Notes: generated by a model not told the origin, from the letters alone. Positions 27,057 through 36,161 are shown, numbered from the stretch's first letter. The stretch: 64,000 nucleotides of DNA from Streptosporangium becharense (GCF_014204985.1 NZ_JACHMP010000001.1:6944001-7008000); one strand, 5' to 3'. Program-made: numbers and translations.

Positions 27057-27973
27057 GCCAGTCCCCTCGGCTCGGTGCGCAACATGCGCAGGTAGACGAG
27101 CGACAGTACGAAGATGAACAGCACGGTCAGGTAGGCCGCGGCCGAGCCGATGCCGAACTGCTGGTTGGAGAAGGCCTGAAGGTAGGTGTAGAAGGCCATC
27201 GTGGTGGTCCCGGAGTCCGGACCGCCCCTGGTGATGATGTAGATGATGTCGAAGACCTTGAACGCCTCGATCGTGCGCAGCACCAGCACCACGGCGATGG
27301 CGGGCTTCAGCATCGGGATCGTGATCGACCAGAAGCGGCGCAGGGCTCCCGCGCCGTCCATGGCGGCGGCCTCGTACACGTCGTCACCGATGGTCTGCAT
27401 GGAGGCGAGCAACAGGATCGCCACCAGCGGGACGGTCTTCCACGCGTCGATCAGGGCGACCACGAACAGCGCCTGCTGCGGGCCGCCGATCCAGTCCTGG
27501 TAGGACTCCAGCAGGCCGAGCCGCATGAGGAGGCCGTTGAGCGCGCCGTACTCGGGGTGCAGGATCCAGCGCCACATGTTGGCGCCGACGATCGTGGGCA
27601 ACGCCCAGGCCAGGACCACCAGGCTGCGGAAGAACCACTGGCCGCGGATGCGCTGGTTCAGGAACTGGGCCACCAGCAGGCCGACCACGAGCTCCACGGC
27701 GGTGGAGAACACGGTGAACACCGCGGTACGCCAGACCGTGGCCCAGAAGTCGGAGTCGGACAACAGGGTCGTGTAGTTGTCGAGCCCGACGAAGTCGAAG
27801 TCGGCCTGCAGCGCCGAGGTGGCGTCGACCAGGCTGAGCGCCAGGGTCCGGCCCATGGGGTAGAGCACGACGCCGAGCACCACGATGAGGCTCGGGGTCA
27901 GCAGTGCCAGCGCGAGCGGCCACTGTCGCTCGTTCCTGCCCCCGCTGTCGCGGGCCGGTGCGGCGGAGGTCAC
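27053..27973 (-). CDS. Carbohydrate ABC transporter permease, MalF type (amino-sugar locus)
   Basis: 306 residues with N-terminal span LALALLTPSLIVVLGVVLYP and EAA loop YEAAAMDGAGALRRFWSITI. The GTG at 27973 overlaps the stop of the solute-binding protein by 4 bp, which fixes the start despite an open frame extending further upstream. Confidence 0.9.
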   Translation of the reverse strand: MTSAAPARDSGGRNERQWPLALALLTPSLIVVLGVVLYPMGRTLALSLVDATSALQADFDFVGLDNYTTLLSDSDFWATVWRTAVFTVFSTAVELVVGLLVAQFLNQRIRGQWFFRSLVVLAWALPTIVGANMWRWILHPEYGALNGLLMRLGLLESYQDWIGGPQQALFVVALIDAWKTVPLVAILLLASMQTIGDDVYEAAAMDGAGALRRFWSITIPMLKPAIAVVLVLRTIEAFKVFDIIYIITRGGPDSGTTTMAFYTYLQAFSNQQFGIGSAAAYLTVLFIFVLSLVYLRMLRTEPRGLA

Positions 27974-29271
27974 GAACGCTCTCCGATGATCTTGTCGACC
28001 TTGGCCGCGGCCTCGGCGAGCGCCTGCTGGGCAGGCGTACCGGCGACCAGGCACGACTGCACCGCCGCCTGGATCTGCTGGCTGACCGCGTTGTACTGCA
28101 CCACCGCCGGCCGCTCGATCAGCGATTCGAGCTGTGCCTGCTCGGCCGCCACCAGCGGCGCCATAGGCCCGGTGGTGAGCTTGGGGTCCTGGTAGGCGCT
28201 CTTCCACACCGGCAGCGAACGCTCGGCGTACCGGAGCTGGTTCTCCTTGCCCGCCAGGAACGCCACGAGCTCCCAGGCGGCGTCGGGGTTCTTGGAGGTG
28301 GCGGTGACCGACAGGCCCATGGAGCCGTTCACCGCGGGGCCCTTGCCGCCCGGGCCCTTGGGGCTGAGCGCGGGCTTCAGCTCACCGACGATCTTCGACT
28401 GCTTCGGGTCGTTCGACTCGGCGTACATGTAGTCCCAGTTCAGGGCGATGGCGGCGTCCCCCTGGCAGACGACGCGCTTGACGTCGTCCTCCAGGAGCTT
28501 GACCGAGGAGGGGGCGCTCAGCTTCTCGTCGAGAGTGAGCTTCATCCACTCCAGCGCCTTCACCCCGCCGCCGACGTGGAAGGCGGCCTTGCCCGACTCG
28601 TCCAGGAAGCGGCCGTCGAACGCGCCGAGCAGTTGCGCGTAGTCGCATATCAGCGCCTCGGCGTGGGCCCAGCTCCACACCATCGGGTGCTCGACGATCT
28701 TCTTGGCCTTGAGCGTCCTGGCGGCCTGGAGGACGCCGTCCCAGGTCGTCATGGCCTCCTCGGCGATCCCGGCCTCTTTGAGCATCCGGGTGTTGTAGAA
28801 GAACATCTTGCCGCCGGGATTCCATGGGATCCCGTACTTGCGGTCCTGGTAGGAGATGCCACCGAGGGTTCCGGCCAGGATGTCGTCCAGCCAGGCGGGC
28901 TCGTAGCGGGCGGTGACGTCGAGCAGCATGTTCTTGCTCGCCAACTCGGCCGGCCAGGTGCAGTCGATGAGCACCACGTCGTACGTGCCGGCGGGGGCGG
29001 ACACCACGATCTTGTCGTGCAGGGCCTCGAACGCGACGAAGGTCGGCTGCACCGTGATGTCCGGATGGGCCTGCGTGAACGCCTTGAGCATGGCGCGGAC
29101 GTCGTCCTCGCTGTAACTGGCCTGCTTCATGAACAGGGCGTTCAGCGTGACGGGGCCCCCGCTGCCGGTGCGGTCGACCCGCGGTACGGCACAGCCGGGC
29201 AGCGCCGCCGCCGCGCCGAGGCCCGCGGCGAGGCCCAGCAGTCGGCGGCGTGAGATCGAGGGGTGTGGCAT
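27970..29271 (-). CDS. Sugar ABC solute-binding lipoprotein with twin-arginine signal
   Basis: 433-residue family 1 solute-binding protein. The N-terminus has SRRRLLGLAAGLG, a Tat-type twin-arginine motif, followed by a lipobox LPGC with the lipidated Cys near residue 27. AGGAG 7 nt before the ATG. First gene of the amino-sugar operon; the 25-bp operator-like repeat at 29286-29310 sits directly upstream, between it and the divergent ROK regulator. Confidence 0.92.
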   Translation of the reverse strand: MPHPSISRRRLLGLAAGLGAAAALPGCAVPRVDRTGSGGPVTLNALFMKQASYSEDDVRAMLKAFTQAHPDITVQPTFVAFEALHDKIVVSAPAGTYDVVLIDCTWPAELASKNMLLDVTARYEPAWLDDILAGTLGGISYQDRKYGIPWNPGGKMFFYNTRMLKEAGIAEEAMTTWDGVLQAARTLKAKKIVEHPMVWSWAHAEALICDYAQLLGAFDGRFLDESGKAAFHVGGGVKALEWMKLTLDEKLSAPSSVKLLEDDVKRVVCQGDAAIALNWDYMYAESNDPKQSKIVGELKPALSPKGPGGKGPAVNGSMGLSVTATSKNPDAAWELVAFLAGKENQLRYAERSLPVWKSAYQDPKLTTGPMAPLVAAEQAQLESLIERPAVVQYNAVSQQIQAAVQSCLVAGTPAQQALAEAAAKVDKIIGERS

Positions 29272-29285
29272 GTGGCTTCTCCTAG

Positions 29286-29310
29286 TTCGTTAGGCAAATT
29301 ACCTAACGAA
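29286..29310. promoter_or_regulatory. Strong ROK operator candidate, 25 bp
   Basis: Perfect 9-bp inverted repeat TTCGTTAGG (29286-29294) and CCTAACGAA (29302-29310) around the 7-nt centre CAAATTA. It is the only such element in the 97-bp divergent region between the solute-binding protein gene and the ROK gene, so one bound dimer could control both directions. Confidence 0.65.
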
Positions 29311-29368
29311 GTGGAGTATGCTTTGTCAAGGCTTGATACGAGAGGATCAAGCCGAGCAGGGGGATCGG

Positions 29369-30487
29369 ATGACATCACTGAGCACGAGCGCGCGAGCGGT
29401 CCTGGCCGAGCTGGTCAGGCGCGGAGAGGCCACGAGGCCGCAGGTGAGCCAGGCGCTGGGCCTGTCCAAGCCCACCGTCTCGGCGGCCATGTCCGAACTG
29501 GAGGAACACCGGCTGGTCACCACGGCCGGCTCGATCCAGGGCTACACCGGCCGTTCGGCGCTGCTGTACCGGATCGGCGAGAGCGCCGGGCACGTGGTGG
29601 GCGTCGACGTCGGCGTCACGCGGGTGCGGGTGCACACCCAGACGCTCAGCGGCCGTCGGCTGCTGAGCGAGAGCCGCGAGGTCGCCGAGCCCGCCGCCGG
29701 CGCTGCCACGGCGGGTGCCCTGCTGCGCGAGACCCTGCTCAAGGCCGGGGAGGACGGCCCGCCGCGGCAGGTGGTGATCGCGCTGCCCACCGTGGTGAGC
29801 GACCGCGACCCCTCCGCGCCGTCGCACATTCCCGAGGTACGCGAGATGCTCAAGGCGCTCCCGCTGCCCGAGGCCCCCTTGCTGCTGGAGAACAACGTGA
29901 ACTGCGCAGCGCTCGCGGAGGGCAACGTGGGCGTGGCCAAGGGGGCCTCGCAGTTCGGATACGTGCAGGTCGGCGTACGGATCGGCGCGGCCGTGGTGAT
30001 CGGCGGCCGGCTCCTGCGCGGCGCGTCGGGATGGGCCGGCGAGGTCGCCCACCTGCCGTTCCCCTGGGCGCCGGGGCACAGCCCCGAACCCGAGGGGCTC
30101 GAACGTTACCTCGGTGCCGAGCAGCTCCTGGCCCGCACGGCCGCCGACTGGCCCGGCTCGGAGGGGTTACCGCCCGGCAGCGCCGAGGAGCTGTTCCAGC
30201 GCGCCGTCGACGGCTCCGCCCTCGCCCGCCGGGCCGTGGCCGAGCACGCCACGCAGGTCGGCCGCCTGCTCATGGCGGTCGTCTCGCTGCTGGACCCCGG
30301 GCTGATCGTGCTGGGCGGCGGCATAGGCTCCAACCCGCTGCTCCTGCGGGGAGTTCAGGAGACCGTGAGCGACATGCACATCCCCGTGGAGATCCGGCAG
30401 AGCGACCTGGGCACCAGGGCGACCGTGGAGGGTGCGGCCGCCCTGGCCCGCGAACACGCCCTGCAACGCCTGATCGGCGTGGACTGA
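29369..30487 (+). CDS. ROK family transcriptional regulator of the amino-sugar locus
   Basis: 372 residues. N-terminal winged helix with PQVSQALGLSKPTVSAAMSE as recognition region, then a ROK fold (VVGVDVGVTRVRVHT; LLENNVNCAALAEGNVG). The usual cysteine-rich zinc motif of ROK proteins is not visible: the corresponding region reads FPWAPGHSPEPEGLERYLG, so zinc binding may be lost. I chose the ATG at 29369 with AGGGGG upstream, so the first residues are MTSLSTSARAVL. Divergent from the importer operon it presumably represses. Confidence 0.86.
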   Translation: MTSLSTSARAVLAELVRRGEATRPQVSQALGLSKPTVSAAMSELEEHRLVTTAGSIQGYTGRSALLYRIGESAGHVVGVDVGVTRVRVHTQTLSGRRLLSESREVAEPAAGAATAGALLRETLLKAGEDGPPRQVVIALPTVVSDRDPSAPSHIPEVREMLKALPLPEAPLLLENNVNCAALAEGNVGVAKGASQFGYVQVGVRIGAAVVIGGRLLRGASGWAGEVAHLPFPWAPGHSPEPEGLERYLGAEQLLARTAADWPGSEGLPPGSAEELFQRAVDGSALARRAVAEHATQVGRLLMAVVSLLDPGLIVLGGGIGSNPLLLRGVQETVSDMHIPVEIRQSDLGTRATVEGAAALAREHALQRLIGVD

Positions 30488-30571
30488 CGATGGGTCATCC
30501 GCCTCGCGGGCAGATGGGGTGAGCGTGAGACCTCCGTCAGCAAGGAACAACCCCCGGGTTCCCGAGCGCAT

Positions 30572-30595
30572 CTCCCGGTCATCCCATCCCGGGAG
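30572..30595. terminator. Stem-loop between convergent ROK and alcohol dehydrogenase genes
   Basis: CTCCCGG (30572-30578) pairs with CCGGGAG (30589-30595) around a 10-nt loop, 85 bp after the ROK gene. Plausible bidirectional terminator for the convergent pair. Confidence 0.45.
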
Positions 30596-30660
30596 CTACG
30601 CCGGCCCGAGACGGGCGAGGTCCTCCTCCAGCCGGGTCGTGGCGTTGGCGACCAGCACCA

Positions 30661-30688
30661 CCGGCACATGCCGTTGCGCATGTGCCGG
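30661..30688 (-). terminator. Strong stem-loop downstream of the alcohol dehydrogenase gene
   Basis: Perfect 11-bp stem CCGGCACATGC/GCATGTGCCGG with a 6-nt loop, 58 bp after the adh stop codon on the minus strand. No U tract, as common in high-GC actinomycetes. Confidence 0.6.
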
Positions 30689-30746
30689 AAGGTCGCGTAC
30701 CCTCCGCGGACGCGCACGCCCGGGAGCGGCCGGTCCTCAAGCGGTG

Positions 30747-31757
30747 TCACATCTCGAAGACCAGCCGGGCCGGGACACCGCTGTTGAGGACCTCGTCGAA
30801 GCACTCGTTGATCTCGCTGAGCTTGCGGGTCTCGTAGATCACCTTGGTCCGTCCGGCGGCGTGCAGCCGGAAGACCTCGGCCAGGTCGGCGCGGGTGCCG
30901 ACGATGGAGCCGATCACACTGATGCCGCCCAGGACGGTCTCGAAGATCGGCAGGCTCATCGCGTTGTCCTTGGGCAGGGAGACCAGCACGAGCCGTCCTC
31001 CGCGCCGCAGCGACGCGTGGGCCTGCTCCAGCACGCGCGGGCTCGCGGCCAGCACGACGGCCACGTCCACGCCGCCCAGGGCCTTGATCTCGGCGACCGG
31101 GTCGCCGGTGGCCGCGTTGACGGTGTGGGTGGCGCCCAGTTCGCGCGCGAGGCGGAGCTTCTCCTCGGTGATGTCGACGGCGACGGTCTCCGCGCCGAAG
31201 ATCTGCGCGTACTGCTGGGCGAGGTGGCCGAGGCCGCCGATGCCGAAGATCGCCGCGCGCTCGGAGGGCCGCAGGCCGGACACCTTGACGGCCTTGTACG
31301 TGGTCACGCCCGCGCAGGTCAGGGGGGCCGCCTCGACGGGCGAGACACCGTCGGGGACCGGGACGACGTAGTCGGCGTGGGCCACGGCGTACTCGGCGTG
31401 GCCGCCGTCGACGGCGTATCCGCTGTTCTTCTGGGACTCGCACAGGGTCTCGCGACCGCTGACGCAGTACTCACACGTCGCGCAGGCGTAGCCCAGCCAG
31501 GGGATGGCGACGCGTTCGCCGACGGACCGGCCGGTCACCGCGGACCCGATCCTCTCGATGACGCCCACCCCCTCGTGCCCGGGGGTGAAGGGCGGCGTCG
31601 GCTTGACCGGCCAGTCACCGTGGGCGGCGTGGATGTCGGTGTGGCACAGCCCGCTGGCCTCGATCCGGACGAGGACCTGGTCGGCCTCGGGCTGGGGGAC
31701 GGGAACCTCCTGGATCTCCAGGGGCTTGTCGAACGAGGTGACGACGGCAGCGCGCAT
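30747..31757 (-). CDS. adhP: Zinc-dependent alcohol dehydrogenase (AdhP type)
   Basis: NAD(P)-dependent medium-chain dehydrogenase, 336 residues, interconverting primary alcohols and aldehydes. Catalytic zinc ligands in GLCHTDIH and GHEGVG, structural zinc cysteines in ACATCEYCVSGRETLC, and Rossmann motif GIGGLGHLA. The set matches the AdhP/propanol-preferring group. ATG at 31757 with AAGGAG 10 nt upstream. Monocistronic, with a strong terminator downstream. Confidence 0.92.
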   Translation of the reverse strand: MRAAVVTSFDKPLEIQEVPVPQPEADQVLVRIEASGLCHTDIHAAHGDWPVKPTPPFTPGHEGVGVIERIGSAVTGRSVGERVAIPWLGYACATCEYCVSGRETLCESQKNSGYAVDGGHAEYAVAHADYVVPVPDGVSPVEAAPLTCAGVTTYKAVKVSGLRPSERAAIFGIGGLGHLAQQYAQIFGAETVAVDITEEKLRLARELGATHTVNAATGDPVAEIKALGGVDVAVVLAASPRVLEQAHASLRRGGRLVLVSLPKDNAMSLPIFETVLGGISVIGSIVGTRADLAEVFRLHAAGRTKVIYETRKLSEINECFDEVLNSGVPARLVFEM

Positions 31758-32117
31758 GTTCTCCACTCTCCTTGGGCTCACCTTCGAGTCTTCCGCCGCG
31801 GCGGCCGGGCGGGACAGGGCCGAAGGTCCCGCCCGGAGCGGCCGTCGGTCATCTCCGGCGGGTCGGCGGGTCGGCGGGCCGGTGGGTCGGCGGGTCGGCG
31901 GGTATGGCTGGAAGCGGTCACCGGTCGTCCCCGGCGTCTCACGACGCACGCCCGCAGTGACCGCCGGCCGTTCCCGCAGGACCCGCGCCTCCGTCCGTTC
32001 CGTCCGGGCACCTTCGTCCGCGCATCTCCATCCGTGCGCGGCACGGAGAACGGCCCGGTGCGGCGGGGCCGCACCGGGGCCGTCATACCGGTGCCCGATC
32101 GGGAACGGGAACGGCGC
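31758..32117. other. Gene-free spacer with 8-bp tandem repeats
   Basis: No convincing gene. At 31861-31900 five consecutive 8-bp units of GGTCGGCG (third unit degenerate, GGCCGGTG) form a microsatellite-like tract. The adh promoter should also lie here. Confidence 0.5.
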
Positions 32118-33026
32118 TCAGGGGTTGGGAACCGGCGCCGGGGCCGGCGCGCCGGAGGACGCCGGAGCCGGCGCGGGAGTCGTGGTCACGGTGGCGGTCG
32201 CTGTGGGCGGCGCGGTGGGGGTCACCGTGGGAGTCACAGTGGGCGGTGCGGTGGGAGTCTCGGTGACCGTCGGGGTCGCCGTCGGAATCGGGGTCTGCGG
32301 CGGCGTGGGGCAGGCGGCGGGAGGCCGCCACTTGACCGCACCGGGCCATCCCCTCCGGTGCTGCGACCAGTAGTCGCCCCGCCGGTTCTTCTTGCTCTGC
32401 CGCGACAGGTCGTAGACATAGGAGGCCGTGGCCGTCTCGCCGTCTCGCGTCGCGGTCAGGGCCACCCAGTCACCCTGCCTGACCTCGCTGTTGCCGCGCC
32501 TGCCCGCCTCGACACGGGTGTCGTCGTCGACGGTGTAGACCTGCTCGAAACCGTCGACGCTCCGCACGGTGATCGACCCGTCCTCGACGGCGGTCGCCTC
32601 GCCCGTCTGGGCGAACACCGTGACGAAAACGCACGGGTCGTCCGTACCGGCCAGGAACTCGCCGTGCACCGCGCCGGAGAACTCCAGGGGGTGTGCGGTG
32701 GGCACGGCCGTGACGGTGGGGACAGGCTCGGGAACCGAGGTCTCGGTCGGCGTGCCGGTGGGGGATTCCGTGGGAGTCCCACCGGCGGTCCCGGTCGGAG
32801 CGGGGGTCTCGGCCGGGGCGGGCGTTCCGCCGGTGGTCTCGGTCGGGGTGGGGGTCTGCGAGGGCGGTGGTACGGGCGCCGAGGCCGACGCCGAGGCTAC
32901 CCCGATACCCCCCGACGCCAGGAGCGCCAGCGCCGCGGCGCCGATCACCGGCCGGGCGATCCTCCGAGGTGCCCTGCCCGCTCCGGTTCGCTCTCGCTCG
33001 TGCGGCATGTCGCGATTGGTTGGCAT
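32118..33026 (-). CDS. Secreted Pro/Thr-rich protein with a DUF5666-like domain
   Basis: 302 residues, function unknown. A basic N-region and hydrophobic core (PVIGAAALALLASGGIGVA, about residues 26-44) make a signal peptide with likely cleavage after ASASA. Then a Pro/Thr linker (about 50-110), a compact beta-type domain (about 112-205: GEFLAGTDDPCVFVTVFAQ, ITVRSVDGFEQVYTVDDDT, GDWVALTATRDGE) resembling DUF5666/OB-like domains, and a second low-complexity Pro/Thr tail (PTVTPTVTPTAPP) to the end. The layout suggests an exported wall-spanning or surface protein. ATG at 33026; nearby AAGG is weak as a ribosome-binding site. Confidence 0.75.
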   Translation of the reverse strand: MPTNRDMPHERERTGAGRAPRRIARPVIGAAALALLASGGIGVASASASAPVPPPSQTPTPTETTGGTPAPAETPAPTGTAGGTPTESPTGTPTETSVPEPVPTVTAVPTAHPLEFSGAVHGEFLAGTDDPCVFVTVFAQTGEATAVEDGSITVRSVDGFEQVYTVDDDTRVEAGRRGNSEVRQGDWVALTATRDGETATASYVYDLSRQSKKNRRGDYWSQHRRGWPGAVKWRPPAACPTPPQTPIPTATPTVTETPTAPPTVTPTVTPTAPPTATATVTTTPAPAPASSGAPAPAPVPNP

Positions 33027-33287
33027 CACCTTGTCCTTCCGTCTGCGGTTCTCCGGTTGAGCACCCGCCGCCGGCGGCGGACCGGGGGCGTCACCCCGTC
33101 CGCCCCGCCGAAGGGGACGGTCTCGGCGGATCCGCTGAGACGATCTTCCCGCGGGCACCGGGAGACTGCCCGCTCCGGCGCCGCCCATGCGACGGCCCGG
33201 CGGCCCGCTCCCGTGCGCTCCCGCGTTCCACCAGCTCACCCCGGAGATCCACGCGCGCAGAAAAATCGCCGGAGAATCCGGGGCGAA

Positions 33288-33325
33288 CGGCGGGTCCGCC
33301 CCTTCAAGGAGGGGCGGACCCGCCG
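33288..33325. terminator. Perfect 16-bp stem-loop
   Basis: Arms 33288-33303 and 33310-33325 are exact reverse complements with a 6-nt loop (TCAAGG). On the minus strand it lies about 70 bp beyond the MFS efflux stop, and an A5/T5 run follows about 15 nt further on. One of the strongest hairpins in the window. Confidence 0.65.
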
Positions 33326-33340
33326 GAGAGCGGATCACCG

Positions 33341-33357
33341 GGCCGTGAACCACGGCC
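33341..33357 (-). terminator. Proximal stem-loop after the DHA2 efflux gene
   Basis: GGCCGTG/CACGGCC, perfect 7-bp arms with a 3-nt loop, 37 bp after the efflux gene stop; together with 33288-33325 it forms a tandem terminator. Confidence 0.5.
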
Positions 33358-33393
33358 GGCCGCCGGGTCGGTGAACCACGGCCGATCGTCGGG

Positions 33394-34980
33394 TCAGTGA
33401 GCCGCCGTCATCCGCTCCTGCGCCAGCCGCTCCTCACCCGACAGCGTGTTGAGCGGCTTCTCCTTGATGAACAGCACCGCCACCAGGGCGAACACGGTCA
33501 GCGGCACGCCGACGAGGAACAACTCTGCGGTGGCCGTGGCGTACACGTCCTGGATGGCGCTGACCACGGGGGGCGGCAGCTTGGAGATGTCGGGGACGGA
33601 ATGGCTGTCCGCACCGGCCGCACTCGGGGCGCCCGCCGCCAGCGGGCCGAGCTTCTCCGTCATCAGCGTGGTGATCCGGTTGGCGAGCACCGCGCCGAGG
33701 GCACTGACGCCGACCGCGCCGCCCATGCTGCGGAAGAAGGTCAGCGTCGAGGTGGTGACGCCCAGGTCGTGCGCGGGCACGTCGTTCTGCGCCGCCAGCA
33801 CCAGGTTCTGCATGAGCATGCCGACGCCGATGCCGAGCACCGCCATGTACACCGACAGCAGCAGCGTGCCGGTCTGCGCGTCGATGGTCGACAGCAGGCC
33901 CATCCCGGCGAGCATGACGACGCCACCGGCCACCAGGAAGCCCTTCCAGCGGCCCCACTTGGTGATGAGCTGGCCCGCGATGGTGGAGGAGACCAGCAGG
34001 CCGAACACCATCGGCAGGCTCATCAGGCCCGCGACGGTCGGCGTCTTGCCGAGCGCGATCTGGAAGTACTGCGACAGGAACACCGTGCCGCCGAACATCG
34101 CCACGCCGACCAGCACGCTGGCCACGGTGGCCAGGGTGACCGTGCGGTTGCGGAACAGGGAGAGCGGGATGATCGGCTCGGGCGCCCGCGACTCCACCCA
34201 GACCGCCAGCGCCAGGGTGACCAGGCCGCCGGTCACCAGGCCCGCGGTCCACCAGGAGGCCCACTCGAACTGCTGGCCCGCCAGCGACGACCACACCAGC
34301 AGCGTGCAGACGCCCAGCGTGATCAGGAAGGCGCCGAGGTAGTCGACCTTGACCTCCTTGCGCACGACCGGCAGGTTGAGCGTGCGCTGCAGCAGGACGA
34401 TGGCCACGATGCTGAACGGCACGCCGATCAGGAAGCACCAGCGCCAGCCGAGCCAGGAGGTGTCGACGAGCAGGCCGCCGATGAGCGGCCCGGCGATGGT
34501 GCCGACGCCGAACACGGCGCCGAAGACGCCGGAGTAGCGGCCGAGCTCACGCGGCGGGATCATGGCCGCCATCACCACCATGGCCAGCGCGCTCATGCCG
34601 CCCGCGCCGATGCCCTGGACGACGCGGCTGACGATGAGGATCTCCACATTCGGGGTGAGACCCGCGATGAGCGATCCCACCACGAACAGCCCCAGCGACA
34701 GCTGGATCAGCAGTTTCTTGCTGTAGAGGTCGGCCAGCTTGCCCCAGAGCGGGACGGTGGCGGTCATGGCCAGCAGCTCGGAGGTGACGATCCAGGTGTA
34801 GACCGTCTGTGAACCGCCCAGCTCTGTGATGATGCGCGGCAGGGCGTTGGCCACGACGGTCGAGGCCAGGATGGACACGAACATGCCCACCATCAGCCCG
34901 GACATCGCCTGCAGGACCTTCCGGCGGGAGGTGGGGGAGGGCGCCGCCGCTGCTTCGGGCTGCGCGCTGGTGGTTGTCAT
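33394..34980 (-). CDS. MFS multidrug efflux transporter, DHA2 (EmrB/QacA) family
   Basis: Proton-driven drug exporter with 14 predicted spans, 528 residues. N-terminal motif LMVGMFVSILASTVVANALP and motif A PLWGKLADLYSKK are those of DHA2 proteins; motif C-like GPLIGGLLVDTSWLGWRWCF follows in span 5/6. Start ATG 34980 with GAGG upstream. Gene order TetR then pump on the same strand, 158 bp apart, indicates local repression by the TetR protein. Confidence 0.92.
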   Translation of the reverse strand: MTTTSAQPEAAAAPSPTSRRKVLQAMSGLMVGMFVSILASTVVANALPRIITELGGSQTVYTWIVTSELLAMTATVPLWGKLADLYSKKLLIQLSLGLFVVGSLIAGLTPNVEILIVSRVVQGIGAGGMSALAMVVMAAMIPPRELGRYSGVFGAVFGVGTIAGPLIGGLLVDTSWLGWRWCFLIGVPFSIVAIVLLQRTLNLPVVRKEVKVDYLGAFLITLGVCTLLVWSSLAGQQFEWASWWTAGLVTGGLVTLALAVWVESRAPEPIIPLSLFRNRTVTLATVASVLVGVAMFGGTVFLSQYFQIALGKTPTVAGLMSLPMVFGLLVSSTIAGQLITKWGRWKGFLVAGGVVMLAGMGLLSTIDAQTGTLLLSVYMAVLGIGVGMLMQNLVLAAQNDVPAHDLGVTTSTLTFFRSMGGAVGVSALGAVLANRITTLMTEKLGPLAAGAPSAAGADSHSVPDISKLPPPVVSAIQDVYATATAELFLVGVPLTVFALVAVLFIKEKPLNTLSGEERLAQERMTAAH

Positions 34981-35138
34981 TCTTCCTCTGGTTTCTCGGG
35001 CGGGCCGGCACGGCGTTCCGGGCGGCATGGAGATCCGGCGGGACACCGGGGCGGTTCTTACGGGGAGACGGCCAAGAAGGTCTTGTGTGGGGAGACCCGG
35101 GAAGGTCTCGCGCGGGCGGTGAAGGCGGCGGTCCGGGC

Positions 35139-35795
35139 TCAGGCGGGCAGCGGCCCGGGGTCGGGAAGCCCGGCGGTCAGCCGGGAGAAGACGTCGTCGA
35201 CCACGTCGGGCAATGCCGGGTCACCGTGCGCGACGCTCCAGCGCAGCACCGCCGCGCGGTAGGCCGCGAGGGCCACGGCGGCGACGAGCTGGGCGTGACC
35301 GTCGGCGGCCGGGCCGGTGCCGATCCGCTCGGCCAGGAAGGTCCTGACGATGTGCTCGGTCTCCGCCCCACCGGCGATCAGCCGTGGCAGCAACGACGGA
35401 TTCCGCTCGAACACGCTCAGCCGGAGCAGCCACTGCTCGCGCCGCTCCTGGATGCGCTCGGCCTCCTCCCGCAGCACCAGGCGCAACACCTCAAGCGAGG
35501 GGACGCCGGCGGGCACGGCGGCCAGCCTCTCCCGGAGCTCGGTCCCCGCCGTCGGGTGGGTGCCGAGGAGGGCGTCCTCCTTGGACGGGAAGTAGTTGAA
35601 GAACGTCCGGGAGGAGACGTCCACCGCCGCGGCGATGTCCTCGACCGTGACGCCGGCGAGACCGCGTTCGGCGACCAGCGTGAGGGCGGCACGCTCCAGG
35701 GCCGCCCGGGTTTCGAGCTTCTTGCGGTCCCTCCGGCCGAGCGTCTCACTGCTGTCCACGATGATCACTGAATCATGATAGGGCGGAAATTTCAT
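35139..35795 (-). CDS. TetR family regulator of the efflux pump
   Basis: About 206-218 residues. Helix-turn-helix region VTVEDIAAAVDVSSRTFFNY followed by FPSKEDALLG is typical TetR/AcrR; the C-terminal ligand domain follows the MftR-like pattern. The start is uncertain: ATG 35795, GTG 35768 and GTG 35759 (MDSSETLGRRDRKK) are all in frame and none has a clear ribosome-binding site, so a leaderless transcript is possible. An inverted repeat overlaps the first option and supports autoregulation. Confidence 0.85.
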   Translation of the reverse strand: MKFPPYHDSVIIVDSSETLGRRDRKKLETRAALERAALTLVAERGLAGVTVEDIAAAVDVSSRTFFNYFPSKEDALLGTHPTAGTELRERLAAVPAGVPSLEVLRLVLREEAERIQERREQWLLRLSVFERNPSLLPRLIAGGAETEHIVRTFLAERIGTGPAADGHAQLVAAVALAAYRAAVLRWSVAHGDPALPDVVDDVFSRLTAGLPDPGPLPA

Positions 35796-35816
35796 ACTGT
35801 GTAACATTTCAGTATG
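35793..35816. promoter_or_regulatory. Candidate TetR operator CATACTG-N10-CAGTATG
   Basis: Perfect 7-bp arms (35793-35799, 35810-35816) at the 5' end of the tetR gene, within an AT-rich pocket. The rest of the spacer to 36161 holds no gene I can support. Confidence 0.55.
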
Positions 35817-36161
35817 TGAAGTGGGATAAGTCACATCAGCGGTGCTGAAGAAAGCGTTTCTGCCGGGCGGTCGCGCATCCATCGGCCACGGCGACCCGTG
35901 AAGCGGTGAGGCGGACCGCCGCGGCGGCGTGGAGCCGCCATGAGCTGACGGCGATGAACCGTGGACCGGCATCTCCCGCCGCCCGTATCCTCGCGGCGTG
36001 AAGATCACCAGCAGCGCGGCCGGCACTCTCACGCCAGGGGTTCGGGGAGATTCGGAACGAGAACCGTCGGCGGTGTGGGCCCGGCCACTCTCCGGGAATC
36101 GCCGGCTCGGCTCGTCGGCGCGTCGTCGGCTTGAGGACATGCACGCGGAGGTCTTCCCCGG

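Larger units (their letters stand above)
33027..33393. other. Gene-free spacer between the efflux gene and the secreted protein gene
   Basis: I see no supported gene. It contains the two hairpins listed separately and two copies of a GTGAACCACGGCCG-containing direct repeat (33345-33358 and 33371-33384) just after the efflux gene stop. Confidence 0.5.

Noticed and set aside
30598-30700. Minus-strand peptide ending LVANATTRLEEDLARLGPA before the adh terminator
   Set aside because: Looks protein-like but has no start codon or ribosome-binding site and no family I can name; it overlaps the strong hairpin at 30661-30688. Could be a decayed gene end.
33519-34812. Long plus-strand open frame opposite the DHA2 pump
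   Set aside because: His/Gln/Arg-rich antisense shadow; the opposite strand encodes a 14-span transporter with clear motifs.
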